Source: Xylocopa sonorina (taxonomy: Eukaryota > Arthropoda > Insecta > Hymenoptera > Apidae). Taken from it: a stretch of 64,000 nt of DNA. Of the stretch, positions 12,086 to 25,790 are shown one piece after another. Each line of letters begins with the position of its first letter. Position 1 is the stretch's first letter. The stretch covers positions 9,114,001 to 9,178,000 of the forward strand of contig NC_135201.1 of the NCBI RefSeq assembly GCF_050948175.1, read 5' to 3'. Made by a program: the position numbers and the translations under genes. The notes beneath the pieces were generated by a model that saw nothing but the letters and a program-made list of their open reading frames with translations, had not been told where the DNA came from and did no database searches.

Positions 12086-15000
12086 ATGGAGGGTGCGCCA
12101 ACCGGTAGAGGTGGATTCCGTGTTGGCCGTGGTGGTCCAGGCGGTCCAATGCGAGGACGCGGTGGTTTTGGGGATAGAGCAAGGTATGTGAATGGGTACA
12201 TGTATGTATACATATATATGTACACTTTACATAGATAAGTTAAGAAGATAATCATATTTGGTTGTACAACGTAAAATAGTATATGGGAGTAATAGTGTAA
12301 AACAACAAAATCTTACGATGTTTGATCAGAGGTGGGCCTCCAAGAGGCGGAGGTATGATGAGAGGTGGACGAGGTAATGGACCTGGTGGTGGAATGAGAG
12401 GTGGACCACTTGGAATGAGAGGCAGAGGAGGTCCGCCTGGTAGAGGTGGTCGCTGTGGACATTTTCCCCCTGGGTAATTACATTATATTAAATAATTTAT
12501 CGTTGAATTCTTTTGTTTAATACTTGTGTTGATGTTAAATGTTATATTAGAGGTCCACCGGAATCAGGAATGTCAAGTGGACCAGGAGGTGGTGGATTAC
12601 CACCTCCAGGAATGGGAGGACCACCACGTGGTGGCAGTAGAGGAGGTGGAAGCAGTGGTTTCCGTAGCAGAGGGAGGGGTGATTTTAGTAGGGGTGATAA
12701 TCGTGGTGGTAGCAGTAATTTTCGTGGACGAGGGGGAATGGACAGAGGAAGCAGAGGAGGATCTAGGTAGAATTTATGAGTTTAGCTAAATTTAAAATTG
12801 TATGTGAAAACCAGCGTTTGTGTACATATGCGCACAAATTCATTTTTATTTTTAGAGGTGGATCAGGTAGAGGAGGTCCAGGAGGTAGAGGGAGTTTTGG
12901 AGATCGTGGCAGCAGAGGAGGTAGTGGTCGTGGTGGTGGTGGCCCATCGAAAAGAGGAGGTGGACCATTGGGTTCTAGTGGGCCATCTAAGAGGCCGAGA
13001 TTCGATCAGACTTCTTCACAACCTGCAAATGGTTATGCAACCCAACCACCAAGGTAACTGTTTTCTTTGTTTAACTTACAGAAAACTATTATTTTTAATA
13101 AATATGTCAAATTTAATTGATTTATTGAAAAAATTATGATGCAGTCAAGGTGGCTATGGAGGAGGTACCAGTAATGCCTATGGTGGAGGACAGCAACAGC
13201 CGCAGCAACAACAGTCAGTGGGATATGGTGGTGGCTACGGATCACAGAACTATACTCAATCATCGTATCAGGGTTATGAAAGTTATCAACAACCACCAGA
13301 TTATGGTCAAACAGCCGTGAGTTAACGTCCACTATTCATTAAGTGTCATAGTCAGCAGTATGTAGTGGGAAAAAAGGAAAAACAAATTGCATTCTCATAT
13401 CCAGGGTTATCCACCATCAGCAGCTGCTGATAACAGGTATGGAGGGGCGCCTACTGTACCAGCTACAGGAGCTTTTAGTGCTGGTGATCCTTACAGTTAT
13501 GGCAAAGCACCACCATCAGGTTAGTATATATGTAGTATATGTATACATATATGTAACAGTATAAACTGATAAAACTGTTGCATAATTCAATTTTTTCGAC
13601 ACTGTAAAAAACAAAATAATTAAGAAGTATATCATAACATTTTCGTGAATGAAATGAAGGGCGATATTATTGTAAAAGTCGTGAGTTAATTAATGTAATA
13701 TACTGCGTGCACAGCGAGTTACCAGCAGGAGGCAGTGGTAGCAGTAACAGGGGGTGGGGGTGCAGGTTATACCCCTGTAAAACCCTATGATGACCAATCG
13801 TCTAATACCACTTCTATGAGCAACAGGGGTGGTTACTCGTCGCAACTTTATGGTTAGTTTTTTCCAGTCGCCACCACATTCTACACCATGTATTCATCTT
13901 TTCCTCAGTTTTGTTTGGAAAAAAGACGAAAAAAGATATAAGATGGAAAGTTAGGAAAATAAGTAATTAACAGTGGCTTGCTTTCATACTTTACAATCGT
14001 TTGCACTTGTTATACTCAAATATAAATCGATTCAGACGAGAAATGCTTTGATCATAAACAAGTTAATATGTTACTCTTAAGAATGCGTGAAACAAAAGTT
14101 ATTTTTATTTTTCTATTTTCATTGGATTTTGTAAAATTCAAAAGGATTGTATTTTATAACTGTACGTTATGTTGAAAAAAAGAGAAGAAAATTCAGGATG
14201 GGGAAGAATGTGGACACTACAATTAATTTCGTTTCGATATCAGCACTGCCGCACTGCCTCCTGCCCATCATTCACTCGAGAATGACACTGTATCATTTGT
14301 ACTTTCATACTCGTACAAAATAATGTTAACCCTTTACACTCGAGAGACGACTATCAATCATTAATTCGAACTGCTTTCGAAAATTCCCGAATGCAAAGGA
14401 CTAATAATTTGCGAAATTCATTTTTATATAGGTAAACTAATTACGATTAAAAATTTAAGTCTAATAGCTTGCAGACTTTTCTCGTCTGATTCACGTCTAC
14501 ATTACCTTGAAGCAAATTACTGTTAATCCACAATTTTTGTTAATTCTTGTTTTGTTGTATTTGCAGATTACTCGAGTCAAGATGGTGTATACGGAAAACA
14601 AGATTATGGTAAGTACAATTTACAATACAAATGAACTTTTTTAATTTGTGAGAAACAGTATTCTATTATGAAAGAAACATTAGGATCAGTTTTAAACATA
14701 CTACTAAGAAAACAATCGTATTTTTCAATCTAACGAAACAAATAGTTGAGAGAAACAGAAAAACGGAGTTCCGTTGTGAATTTCAAATTCATATACATAT
14801 ATTTACATATTCATATTTGAGAAAGTACAGAGATGTTTAACATTATGCAAGAAAAATTATAGCATAGGATCATTGTTACTATATTTTTAGAAACTGAAAC
14901 CAATATAATGGCAAATAATAGTTTCAGTAATAAATAATAATTATTGAACGAAACAAATAACAACTATAAAGTACTAGTGTAGGATTTATTTCTATAATTA

Positions 15001-15224
15001 TTAAAACAAATTTAGTATTATGTACGGAAGTAACAAAGGAGAACAAAATAATGATGTCCCATTAATATATGTATGTGACAGCTTATATTATATATAAGAT
15101 TAAATACGAAATCACGTAAAAAACAAAACTATATGCTTAAAAAGATGATTGAATGGAGGAGCTATGGTTGTTTACAGGTGGCAGTGCTGGTTACCAAAAC
15201 GCCCAGTCTCAGCGACGTTATTAA
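12086..15224 (+). CDS. RGG-box, Tyr/Gln/Gly-rich putative RNA-binding protein, 389 aa
   Basis: Nine exons: 12086-12183, 12330-12473, 12551-12766, 12856-13053, 13145-13316, 13405-13519, 13715-13852, 14567-14608, 15178-15224; they sum to 1170 nt with all phases matching. Residues about 7-215 are dense RGG/GRGG/PPRGG repeats, then a basic patch (GPSKRPRF) that could be a nuclear localisation signal, then a low-complexity half rich in Gly, Tyr, Gln and Ser (GYGGGYGSQNY, YQGYESYQQPP), ending QSQRRY. RGG arrays bind RNA and are arginine-methylation targets; Tyr/Gln/Gly tails drive condensation in FUS-type proteins. No RRM, KH or zinc finger is present, so it is not a standard FET or hnRNP protein. 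Exons 2-4 are 144, 216 and 198 nt with phase 2 at both ends, so each could be skipped without a frameshift. I cannot assign an orthologue. Confidence 0.85.
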
Positions 15225-18200
15225 ATAACACATTGAAATGAAATTAAAAAACAAAAACAAAAGAAAAATTTAAAAAGATCGTTCCTAGCGCGTGAAAAAG
15301 TTGGACAAGTATCGTTTGTCATGAACTCTAAGTGTTTTATAATTATTCATCGGTTCGTCGACAACAGATTTTTATATTAGTATATAAAGGAAGGAGACCA
15401 GAAAAAAAGAGAGCAATAATGCACTCAAATGAGATTATTGTATGATTTTCTCTCTTTGTTACGCGCATGGAAGGTTCGTTGAATTGTGCGGTAAGCGCAA
15501 ACGATTATTTAATTACGATTAAAAAAAAAAGGATATAAGGTATAAATGATACAAGCGTTTTATACTTGACTTTACAGTATAACATTCTATCTTTGTCACG
15601 TTTGGTCAACAACATTGCTTTAGGATTAAGTTCGATTAGTGTACAGTTTTCCTTTATTTTCTTTTTTTCCTTGAAAATTAGTCTGCGATTGTGAAATAGC
15701 CTTCAGTCGTAATTATCTTCATTGTAATTAATAAGGACAAAGATATTTACGCTATTTGCAAAGTCATTGATGAATTGATCATTGTGAACACACACAATAT
15801 TGTTAGAGGATTCTAAGTATTGAGAGATAAATATCTTGCATTCTGTGTAGAGAGAAACAAAAAAGCAATTGTATTTTATGGTGTATTTCGTTTTACATTT
15901 AACTATGAATCGAAAAAACAATCTTGTATTAGAATAATGTTGCCCCATCCCTTTTTATGCGTTCAATAATGCGATATCTCGATTCTGACAATATTTTTGC
16001 AAGCAACAAGTTCGTAATATAATAGACCAGTCTCACTGTTGCGGCATTTCATTTCGTATACGTACATTTTAACATACATAGCGCAATTTTTACGCGGAAC
16101 AAGTGTAAAATACTCTGCTTAGAAGTGACAAAACGATTTCTCTGTTTCTAAACCATCATACGTAAAATGTAAAAAAGCATTTGATGATGATTTTAAGAAT
16201 TTATTTTAATAATCACGTAAATCGTAATAATATATCGAAATGTCACACTAGCAGAGACAATCAAAACAAAATTAGTGACGATTAAAAGGAAGAATAGGTG
16301 TTTATACAAAATCGAATAGCTATGAATATTTGTCCCAGCCAATTGTGTACATTAGAGTACAGAACAATTATATATGTATATATATATAAACACATACATA
16401 CAACTGGTCTAATATATAATAATTTGGTCTTATGTTCTATTCGTTATTATAAATAACTATAAAATTATTTGAACTGTGTTAAAATTCATTATCGCATGTT
16501 ATCGGTATATAGTGATAGTGAATCAATTTAATATTGTAAGTACTAGATTAATAACAAGCAAACAGAATGAAAAGAAACTTTAAAAAAACATGAGAAAAAA
16601 AACAGTAACATTTTTCATATTTATTATTTCCTTACCTTTAACAAGAAAGAGAGAAACTATATGGACTGAATTGTAAAGAACGCATAACAATGAAAACAGG
16701 GAAAACCAGCAACTGCCATAGGAAATCACATGTAAATAAAGTATTATTCAACTGAAAAGAGTACATAACGTATTCATGTAAAATCTAACGTAGGTATAAA
16801 ACTTTTGTTAAAAAAAAGCAATAATCTTTCACAAGATGAATATTTTAATTGTCTAGGCGAAAAGCAATGCGGAAATATCTTCTCTTTCGTTTTAGTTTGT
16901 ATGTGTGTCTGTATGTATATGTATATATGTACACACGCATACAAATATGTATTTGATTTAAAGAACATTTGAAAATTCAGAACGAAATGCAATATTATAT
17001 AATAACAGAATTGATGGGCAGTTTTAGACATATCAAAAGAAAAATTTGACAAAAACTAAGTTTATTTCACAGGCGTAACAACAACCTGAGATACTTAGGG
17101 AACAGAAAGAAAGAAAGAGACAATACTACCTTCCCCCTGTAACCAGCAAGGAGAATACCGATTCTGATAACAATACGATATTACATATATGAATAAAAAT
17201 GATGACTGTATGATACAATATCAATTATTGTCCAATGGCATCAGGTATATCATAATTGAGAAATGGAAAGAATTATTTTTCTGCTAGAATATATTTCATA
17301 GTATCTTGCATTAATTAGAAAATTTTTGTTTGTCTTTTCTTACTGACTGTGATCGGTATTAAATAGATCTTTTCCGCGTTGCACCCAATTTTTTTTATTC
17401 AAGATACTACTGCAATTCTTTTTCAATGCAAATAGTAGTCAGGCTCACTCGAACCATTGTTTTTCAAGTTATTACACGCAAATTATTAAACACACACACA
17501 CATACACATATTTATTTTATATATAAAAGGGAGAGAAAGAGAGAACGAAAACATATTTGAAATGCAAAAGAAAAGAGACCAATAGTATATATTAAAAAAC
17601 AGAGAAAAATGAATGGAAAGCAAGCAACAAGAATGAATTAAATTTATGATAATATATATTACGCTCGTATGTATTAAAAGACAAATGCTCGAGTAAACCT
17701 CAACCCGAATTCAGGTGAGTAAAATAAATCTATCCGTTTTTTATAAAGAAATAAAGAAAAGCGAAATCTGCCAATTTATTGCAAAGCAAATGTTAACAAA
17801 GATAATAATATCTAGATCTGTATCTATCGAGTGCTAAGTGGAACAATGAAAAATATATAGGATAGTTTTAATATGTGGTAACATACCATTTGTATTTGTA
17901 GAAAGTTAGATACTAACTTTTATTTTTATATTACTCCCTTAAAAAACGATGAAGTATATATGCATATCATAGGTACCGGATGTTGCATATGTGCAAAAGT
18001 TTCTTTGTTTTCTTTTTTTAAACTTTGAACCGCTTTATACACATGCGACACTTGCAGTATATTTTTAAATTATTGCAATGATGGTAAAGTAACAATTGGT
18101 GAGATACCGAAAGAAAAAAAAAATAAATATGATTAATTGTGATGTTAAGGTAAAATGAAACGAGCAAAAGCGATAGAATGTACTGAATCTTAAAGAGAAA

Positions 18201-19227
18201 GAAATTTAGCAGTACAATATATTTTTATAATTTAATTGATAATGTGAACAATAAAATGATTCAAGTATTAGGCATAACTGCGAGAATGATACATAGGCAT
18301 TTGTAAGATTTCATTCTTTCTGTATTGTTCGCTATTTTCTAATTTGTTATTATTAATTTCTTTAGGTTGATAAAGACTATGCTGTCAAAGATGGTCGCAC
18401 TACCAATTGATTGAGCCAAGCAACATCTGCCACATGACTGGCATCGACGTTGTTCTCTAAGAAGATTCAAGTCTTTTTTTTTTATTTTCTAATGGCGAGT
18501 ATTGTAAAAAGGTACGAAACTAATAATATATACTTTTTTATTGTTTCTATGTTGTTTACTTGTATTCCGTTTTTATATAAAAAAGATAGTAATAATAACT
18601 TGCGTGTCAATTTCGATTGTTGATATCTTTACTTTCAAAATCTTTCAAAATGTTTGTTTAACAATATAGCATATTTTCTTTTATAGTTAGGAAACTTTTT
18701 CGAATCCTACTAAAATATTATGTAATCTTAAAACGTAGCATCACATATTTCGTTCTTACAAAATAAAATGCGCAATACACAAAAGTATAATCTCAACGTA
18801 CATATTAAAATAACTTTTAAAATACAATTCTGTATTACAAAAAATAAATCCTAACATTATTCTCTTGTATAAAATTTACTAATTATGCATTTTTAATTCA
18901 ACTATGTATAAAATTTAAATTTACAGTAGAAAAAAGTAACAAAAAAAGCTCAATATTCTATATACATATGTATCTATGTGTATAAACAAATGGTAGTTTT
19001 ATATATATATACTTTAATTAAATGAGGTGGCTAGTCCTATGAAAAAAAAAAAAAGAAAATATATAAAAAGTAAAACATTTTTGATCATCATTCAACTGTA
19101 ACTTAATTAATGGTTTTATCATTTAATTTTAGATAGGAGCGCAGGATCACATTTAAAGGAATGAGTTTCCTTTTTTATCGTTGATGGCACAACTTTCGAC
19201 TTTTGTGTGTACATATATTGTACCACT
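15225..19227. other. Gene-free interval between two convergent genes (3' UTRs)
   Basis: Four kilobases of very AT-rich DNA between the RGG gene (plus) and a TNF-like gene (minus). It is probably long 3' UTR from one or both. Open frames are short and featureless. Microsatellite-like TA/CA stretches occur near 16370-16400, 16910-16950 and 17490-17525. Confidence 0.6.
16735..16740 (+). terminator. Candidate poly(A) signal for the RGG-protein gene
   Basis: AATAAA about 1.5 kb downstream of the stop codon in sequence without coding potential. Several further AATAAA copies lie downstream (for example near 17710), so alternative 3' ends are possible. Confidence 0.3.
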
Positions 19228-21138
19228 TCATCGCAACCGCCTCTTACGACTAGTATTAGACAGAAGCACAAGTTGTATGTAACTATGTCCTTCCCGCATG
19301 TTTATCAATCTAAAAATATCGAGGTATTTTATATGCATATGTAAGTGTGTGTTAAAATTTAAAAATGGTTACCATACCTATCTCTTTCCTGCTGCTGTAT
19401 ATGAACTCTGTCACCCTTTTGTAAGGAAGTTATTACACTCGTGTAGCAGGATACTTCTGTAGCTGATGGGGAAGAGGCTGTGGAACACTTTACAAGTTTT
19501 TGCGTTTTAGATTTACCCTCTGAACTTAATAATATCCAATAAGAATAATTTGTTGATTCACCAAAATAGAAGATCTGAAAAAAGGAAACATTTATGATCT
19601 GTTGTATTAATGTGAAGCATAAGTACATTAAATGCATAAAATTTCTTACCTGTGCAGAGATCATATATAAACCAGTTACAGTAACTTCTATAGATTTTTT
19701 GTTCTCTACTAGATGAAATTTATTTAAGCTGTACTGAGAGTCGTTTTTAGTGCTCTTTACCCATGGACCAATGTATACTGAAATGGAACGTATTTTAAAG
19801 TTACAATACATAATGTAATAATGTATATGTTACAGTGGTGTACCTGTGTCTGTTATATGTTGTTCAGGAACTGCTCCAACAAACGTAGCCACCAGTGGTA
19901 CTAAATAAGATTGAACAATTCATTTTCTTATTTCTACATTCAATAATATTGCGATGCTACTTAAGCAAGAATGATAATGAACAAAACTTGCAACGCGGTA
20001 TGCATCTAATTTACATTTAACACGGACTTTAGTTTTCTTATGATCGTACTTGTTAATTCTTTGCTACTCCATTATTATTCATATACGAGTTAAAATGAAG
20101 AGCCACATAAATCTATAATTGTTATATTGCGTGGAAATACATTAATAAGAAATGGAACGTTTACAATTATAATACAAATCTTCTTTGGTTAAAAAAACTC
20201 ATGCTAACTGAATAATACTAAATACCCAATCGCCTGTGACTGCGTTTGGGCTGCCTTTTGTTCTTTCCCCGTTTTTTACCTCTGCCCTCGTCTCTTCTTG
20301 ATCGCCCGGAACGGGGTTCTTTCCATATACCTAAATCGTCGTCATCGTAGTAATCATAATTCATAACATTGCGATTTAATTGCATCTCGTTTTCTGTTGC
20401 ATTTTGTTTTTGTAACGCTGGCGCAGCTCTTGCAATGCGTAAATTAGTATTAGGCATGTTGTCTTCGTTATCTCCTAAATTCGTTAGTACCTTAGAAATT
20501 ACGCTGTCGTTTGCATTGTCCGTACTAAAAACATTGCCGCTTAACGCGTGCTTTTCTTTGAAATTCCTTCCAGGATTTAAATACGGAATAACGGAATTGT
20601 AGACATATGAACCACCGTTACCCGCCTTTCGAATTCCATCCAAAATTTCGATGACCTTTGATATCGATGATACGTCTTCTAATAGTCGCTTTAAATTTTT
20701 ATTCTCAACAAGTCTTTCAGACCTTCGAATCCAAGCTTGATTTAAATTACGATTTAGTTTATCATACTTGGCCATTAGTAACAATATATTTACGTTTACA
20801 GATTGCATCTGAAAAAAGGAGTAGAAAGTAATTCTGTTTTGTTTGAACACACTTGATCTGGTATGAGGAAAATGTTCCAAGAAGTTCTTCATTGTTACCT
20901 GTATTTGCAAAGCGTGCACTTCCTTCTTTAAGTGGGACAGTATAACAGTAAACATTATCGCTAAAAGAAAGAACACGATGGTGCGAGATCTTTGGAACAT
21001 TTTTGAATTTTTCACGTTCGACACCGTCACTTTCATGTCCAAATTCCATTCAATTAAATTTGCCGCATTTTTCGACGGATTATCGACTTGAAGATCGATG
21101 TCGCTTTGAATGTGTTCCATTTTAATTTTCGTCGCCAT
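19228..21138 (-). CDS. Second TNF-superfamily ligand (Eiger-related), 428 aa
   Basis: Type II membrane cytokine. Six exons: 20899-21138, 20226-20808, 19844-19900, 19650-19777, 19378-19574, 19228-19309; they sum to 1287 nt with all phases matching. A 90-nt intron (20809-20898) is open in frame but has a clean CTCCTTTTTTCAG acceptor, so I treat it as an intron. One hydrophobic segment (about 52-70, TIVFFLLAIMFTVIL) follows a short cytoplasmic end. The stalk (80-270) has an acidic Tyr/Asp patch (YDYYDDDD) and a strongly basic region with a furin-like RSRR near 249-252. The TNF homology domain, about 274-415, has VTVTGLYMISAQIFYF, the family strand pattern G-Y-x-I-x-AQ, and a CSTASSPSATEVSC cysteine pair. 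It lacks the usual FFG-type last strand and ends in a basic SRKRRLR. The likely role is receptor activation upstream of JNK/NF-kB, inferred from family. Confidence 0.85.
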
Positions 21139-24100
21139 CGATCCTCGTTACTTCGTGTATCGATCAATCGCAAAAAAATGCGCTATCGAGCAGCTTCGAT
21201 ATTGAAGATCACATCGTGCACACCCTGGAACACGCACTGCTTAACTTTCAAATCTTATTTTAAGGACAATCATTATTCGTTTATAATTTACAATCTTGTA
21301 ATCTATGCAATTCAATACGCAACATTTCTATAAAAAGGAACAAAGTAGAAAGCTGTCTCACTTATCAGTTGATACCGACACAATCGGTAAGTTACTTTTC
21401 CATTCGACAGTCGCGAGTGCCATGTGCTCAAGTATTACTTCACAGGACTGCCAGTGAAAGGTTCACAAGAAAGTAACAGGAATAGAGTACAACACGTGGA
21501 CCCTTCGTTATGCGATGGAGTTGCGTTAATACACGTATGTGTGTCGACGGTTTCAACACTAATACTAAACGATTGAAAAAAAAGCGGGAAAATATATATT
21601 GCGCCCTCAATTCGTCATGCAATCCAACTTCGCTGACTTGTATTTGTGCAATCTGCATGCAGATGTGTCAGCGGTAAGAAAGAAGGAAATGAATCCTTTT
21701 CGAGTATCCCTGTGGAATATGAGCTGTTCCTTTCATTACAATTGTCAGATATCATGCCTATACTAGTCTTTGAACAATGCGGTTCTTGTCTACTTAAAAA
21801 ACGAATGAAGGTAGACATGCGAACGATCACCTCAATGTTGGACATTTTAATATCACCATTCACCATAGAAAATTCACCATCTCTCAGTGGAAAATTCCCC
21901 GGTAATTAAATAAAATTATTGAATGAGAAACAACAATTGTTGCATACCTGAGTGACATTTTTTTGATCGAATCAACAGCGACCACGAAAGCAACAGGTGT
22001 AGCGTCGCCGTTGGAGGTAGCGTCACCCTCTCCAGACCTGGCAGTGGACAACGCCGTCCTGTACCATCTTTTGTTTACCTAGCCAGCCCGTAACCGAAAG
22101 CGTCTCCGATCGTCACGACTCCGCTCGACCGGTTTGGCGGCTCTTCGTTTAAGCATTGCCAACATTTGCCTAGCAAGACACTATGGCTGACTTCCTTCCT
22201 CGCCTTTGTCAAGTTTCATCGGTTCTCCTTCGCTTTCTGCTTCGGCTTCTGCTTTTGCAAGGGCCAGCATATAATGACCAATTGCTATATAAAATTATAT
22301 GGTAATTTTATCTAACTTCCTTCGTCTATCGGACCACGCATATAATTTGCGATATTTTTGATGTATATTCTTTAGAATCCTTTGTACATGTACTCCTGAG
22401 TGAGCATATTTATAGCTACGATGAGAAATCATGTTATTCTTTCGTTAGGATATTATCGGACTCCGTTTATGGAATCCGGGTTGTACTATTCAAGGGAAGA
22501 AAAGGAAGGAGTGGTCAATGTTTTACTCATAAGGAATTATATGTTCCAAAAGGATGCTATACGTTGTATTAAATCCTGAACCGATTCTGGAATTCGTTTT
22601 TACAGATGATTAATCCTGCTTTCATACAAAGCTTTCTTGGATCTCGAAAAGGGGTATATGTTCGGTTATTCCATCAAGGATACTCAATCGAATTCTTATT
22701 AGTAAGTAGAGTAACTTTCTTCTTACAATTTGACGATTGTGAGTCTTGATATTTAAGTTTCGTTTAATCAGGACAAATGAGAAAAGAGAACAGCGAAGAA
22801 AATAGTGCAGTATGTACACTTTTTCTATACTCTGCTTTCGCTTTGCCAGATGTTGCGGTACATTCATGCTGTAGACACGCGCAAGCCGTTCCATATTTAG
22901 TACTTAACTTTTTTGACTTTTTGCACTCGATCGCATGTTTTACTTCCGAGAATGTAGCATTCGATTTTCCCGCATAGGTCATCCTTTAAATACCGAGATT
23001 CAATTGCCGATCTGCTTTCATAGCCTTTACTAAATGGATGAATATGGATTTATCTGGAATACCTGCATAGTTAACAACAATTTTATTGCAGATTGAGAAA
23101 ACAATTGATGTTACTATTGCCTACACATACATATATATACATATACCACGTACATAATACACCATGAATATTTAGAAATCAAGGAAACTTCATTCGTGCA
23201 AAATAAGATTGTAAATTAAACTGTAGGTAGAAATACTTTTACCTCATTACTTCGTTACGTTTCATTGCTCCTCAACACAATTAATTTTTTTTCTCATATT
23301 TCAAGTTGTTACCGCTCGCGCGTGCAAACGACGAGTAGGAAGTGACGAAATGAGGAGAAAGGGTGAATTAAATACATAATTGGCACGTACAAGTAGGCTC
23401 ATCAGTCGTAAATTGATCCAGATGATACCTCGAATTTGGTCATCATCCTACACATGAACTGGAACACTCAATTATACACTTGAAACACGCATGCATTCTG
23501 CAATGGCTAATCAGAATTATAAACTAGTGGAATTCCTCATAATATTATTATTAAAAATGCAACGACGAAACGAACGTGTATAACGTGAGTAAAAATGACG
23601 AAGTCTTTTTAATGTTCTTGTGTAAATAACCCTTATATACTTGTAGAATTTAGCTTAACAACGAATCGATTCGATATTAAGTTATGGGAACGAAATTTGA
23701 ATTATCTCACTGGATAAGATATTTACAGGTGATCCAAATATGCATGTACGTAGATATACGTTCCAAGCGTGTTTCAGAAATTACTTTCATTGATAATAAT
23801 ATTCGTTGAAATGAAACTTGCCCGAAGAAATTCCTTTGTCTCGGTTTTTACAGTACTCTTTTGCAGTAGGTAACAATTCCAGGAGTCATTAACACGAGTA
23901 TCGAATTCGACGTTCCTGGATCATTGAAAGAGCCTCGAAATCGGATCTGCTTGGTTTGAACAACAACATAGCATCCGTCGACAGAGTCAACGATAAAATT
24001 CCACGTCGTATAATTTTTCGTGGAACATATGTGCCGTATGGGAAAACATCTCAGCTCGTAGGCGTTCGATCATTCTCGTTCCGTGAAAATAATTAGCGTA

Positions 24101-25790
24101 ATATTATTAGAGTTTGCAAGATGTGCACTTAATGAAGCTTTTAGGTATAAAATTGGTTCATAATATTGCAATTATTCTCTCGTACAGTTGAAGATTGTAT
24201 AAACCGAAATTCGAGAGATCTGTTATATAATTTAGTAATCAGTAATGAAATATCAGCAATTGATTAGAATCATTTCATGGTACTGTTCGTACTGTTGAAA
24301 CTTTATTAGAACTTATTTTACAATTTCAATCTTCGTGATATTGTTTAATTATAGAATTCAACTTAATTCGGATCTTTGTACAGTCTGTTGAATTCTAGCG
24401 CTTTGTGTGTACCTATGCAAGCGCAGATCGACGACCGTCCAATATAAAATGGACGATCTCTCTCGCTCTTTCTTGTGCCATCGTTCCTTATTGGTCAGCT
24501 GCGTTCGTGTTAGTATCACACGAGATATCACAACTCAAGAAACTGTCTGTACATAATTCTAGTTAAAGTTTATTAATATTTTAAATATCATTAGATATAA
24601 AATTAAACGTCGTATACTCTAGACAAGGGAAAATAGTATGTAGTGGAAACATCATCTCAAGCCAACCGGTAAATTTAATTAACTTTTCAATAACACGTAC
24701 TCGCTTTGATTGTCTACAATAAAATACAGTTATTGTATATCGATAAATTAACTAAAAAAAATAATATTGATTTAACGTAGAAAGCACGAGAGATGGAAGC
24801 TACGCCTCTCTGCGGATCACACACCACTGGCAATGAGATTCAGTGGACCTGCCACGACAAACTCGAACGCGTTCCACTCCCGTTCTATTTAGTTAGTATC
24901 GCCAGATCTGTCGGGCACGCTGGTGTGTTTCTTCTTCTTCTTCATCTGTACATTCTTGATACTGCAGCCTCTGTGCTCCACAAACCAAACAAGCTCTGAA
25001 GTCTTCCACTACGTTCACAAGTTAACAGAGAATCAGTTTCATTCAATTTAATTGAAAAAATTAACGTTATCAATTGATCAAATAGAAAGATGAATATAAT
25101 TTCTATACCATTAGGTGATTTCTTACATTTTATTGTCCGTCGAAAGCAATAAGAGGAACGCTGAACACTTGAGATTTTCGAAGAGACAGATCCTATAGAG
25201 AAAAAGAAAGTACAAGAAATAAAAGGGAGAAACAAAGATAGAGACAAAGAAAAGAAGCGAGGAAGAGAGGAAGGAAGGAAGAATTGAGTCTTTACTACTC
25301 ACTCGTTTACGGTCTTTCTCATCTGGAGGGGAAAAACCCGTTGGGCAGGTTTTAAAGAGGACCGGGACTTGGATAGGTGAGCCATTTAATGTCGTACATT
25401 ATCATTGTAAGTCCTTGAACAATCGTGGAATCAACCGGACCACGGATAATTCAATTTCAAAACATACGTATAAAAAAGAGTGTGTTGAAACAATTATCTC
25501 AATGGGCTATCAAGACTAGTGTCTTTGATTCGAAAGTGTTATTTTTAACATTATGTAAGGCAGTTAAAGCGATAATATGTTAATGGAAATGAAATGACTC
25601 GATGATACCGCGAGACGAAGTTTAAGAAGCCTTCTAGACATGGATGTAAATCAATCCCAATGAATGATAAAAGATTATACAAGGAAAAAGCACAGAGTGT
25701 TAGTGATAGTGTAATATAAAGAGTCAACAGTGACTCAAATATTTAGTAAGTAACTTGAAACGTCTTGTGAGTGCAGATTTTTTTCCCATA
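21139..25790. other. Divergent intergenic region between the two TNF-ligand genes
   Basis: About 4.65 kb separating two head-to-head TNF genes; promoters and 5' UTR exons of both must lie here. A GTGCAG just before the eiger start (25771-25776) may be a 5' UTR splice acceptor. A short TATAAAA-containing hairpin (GTCCA ... TGGAC) sits near 24437-24454. Moderately GC-rich blocks occur at 21960-22260 and 24420-24510. No coding exon is supported; open frames around 21640-21900 and 22760-22980 show no domain. Confidence 0.5.

Noticed and set aside
12526..13139. Val/Glu-rich open frames within the RGG gene
   Set aside because: Shifted-frame readings of GGT/GGA repeats; they run through introns and do not keep splice phase.
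20809..20898. Continuous reading through this stretch as coding in the second TNF ligand
   Set aside because: Flanked by GTAACA and a strong pyrimidine tract plus CAG; it is exactly 90 nt, so the frame stays open by chance. Intron retention is possible but less likely.
22622..22982. Overlapping open frames on both strands in the inter-TNF region
   Set aside because: Similar-length open frames on both strands with no recognisable domain and no splice chain.
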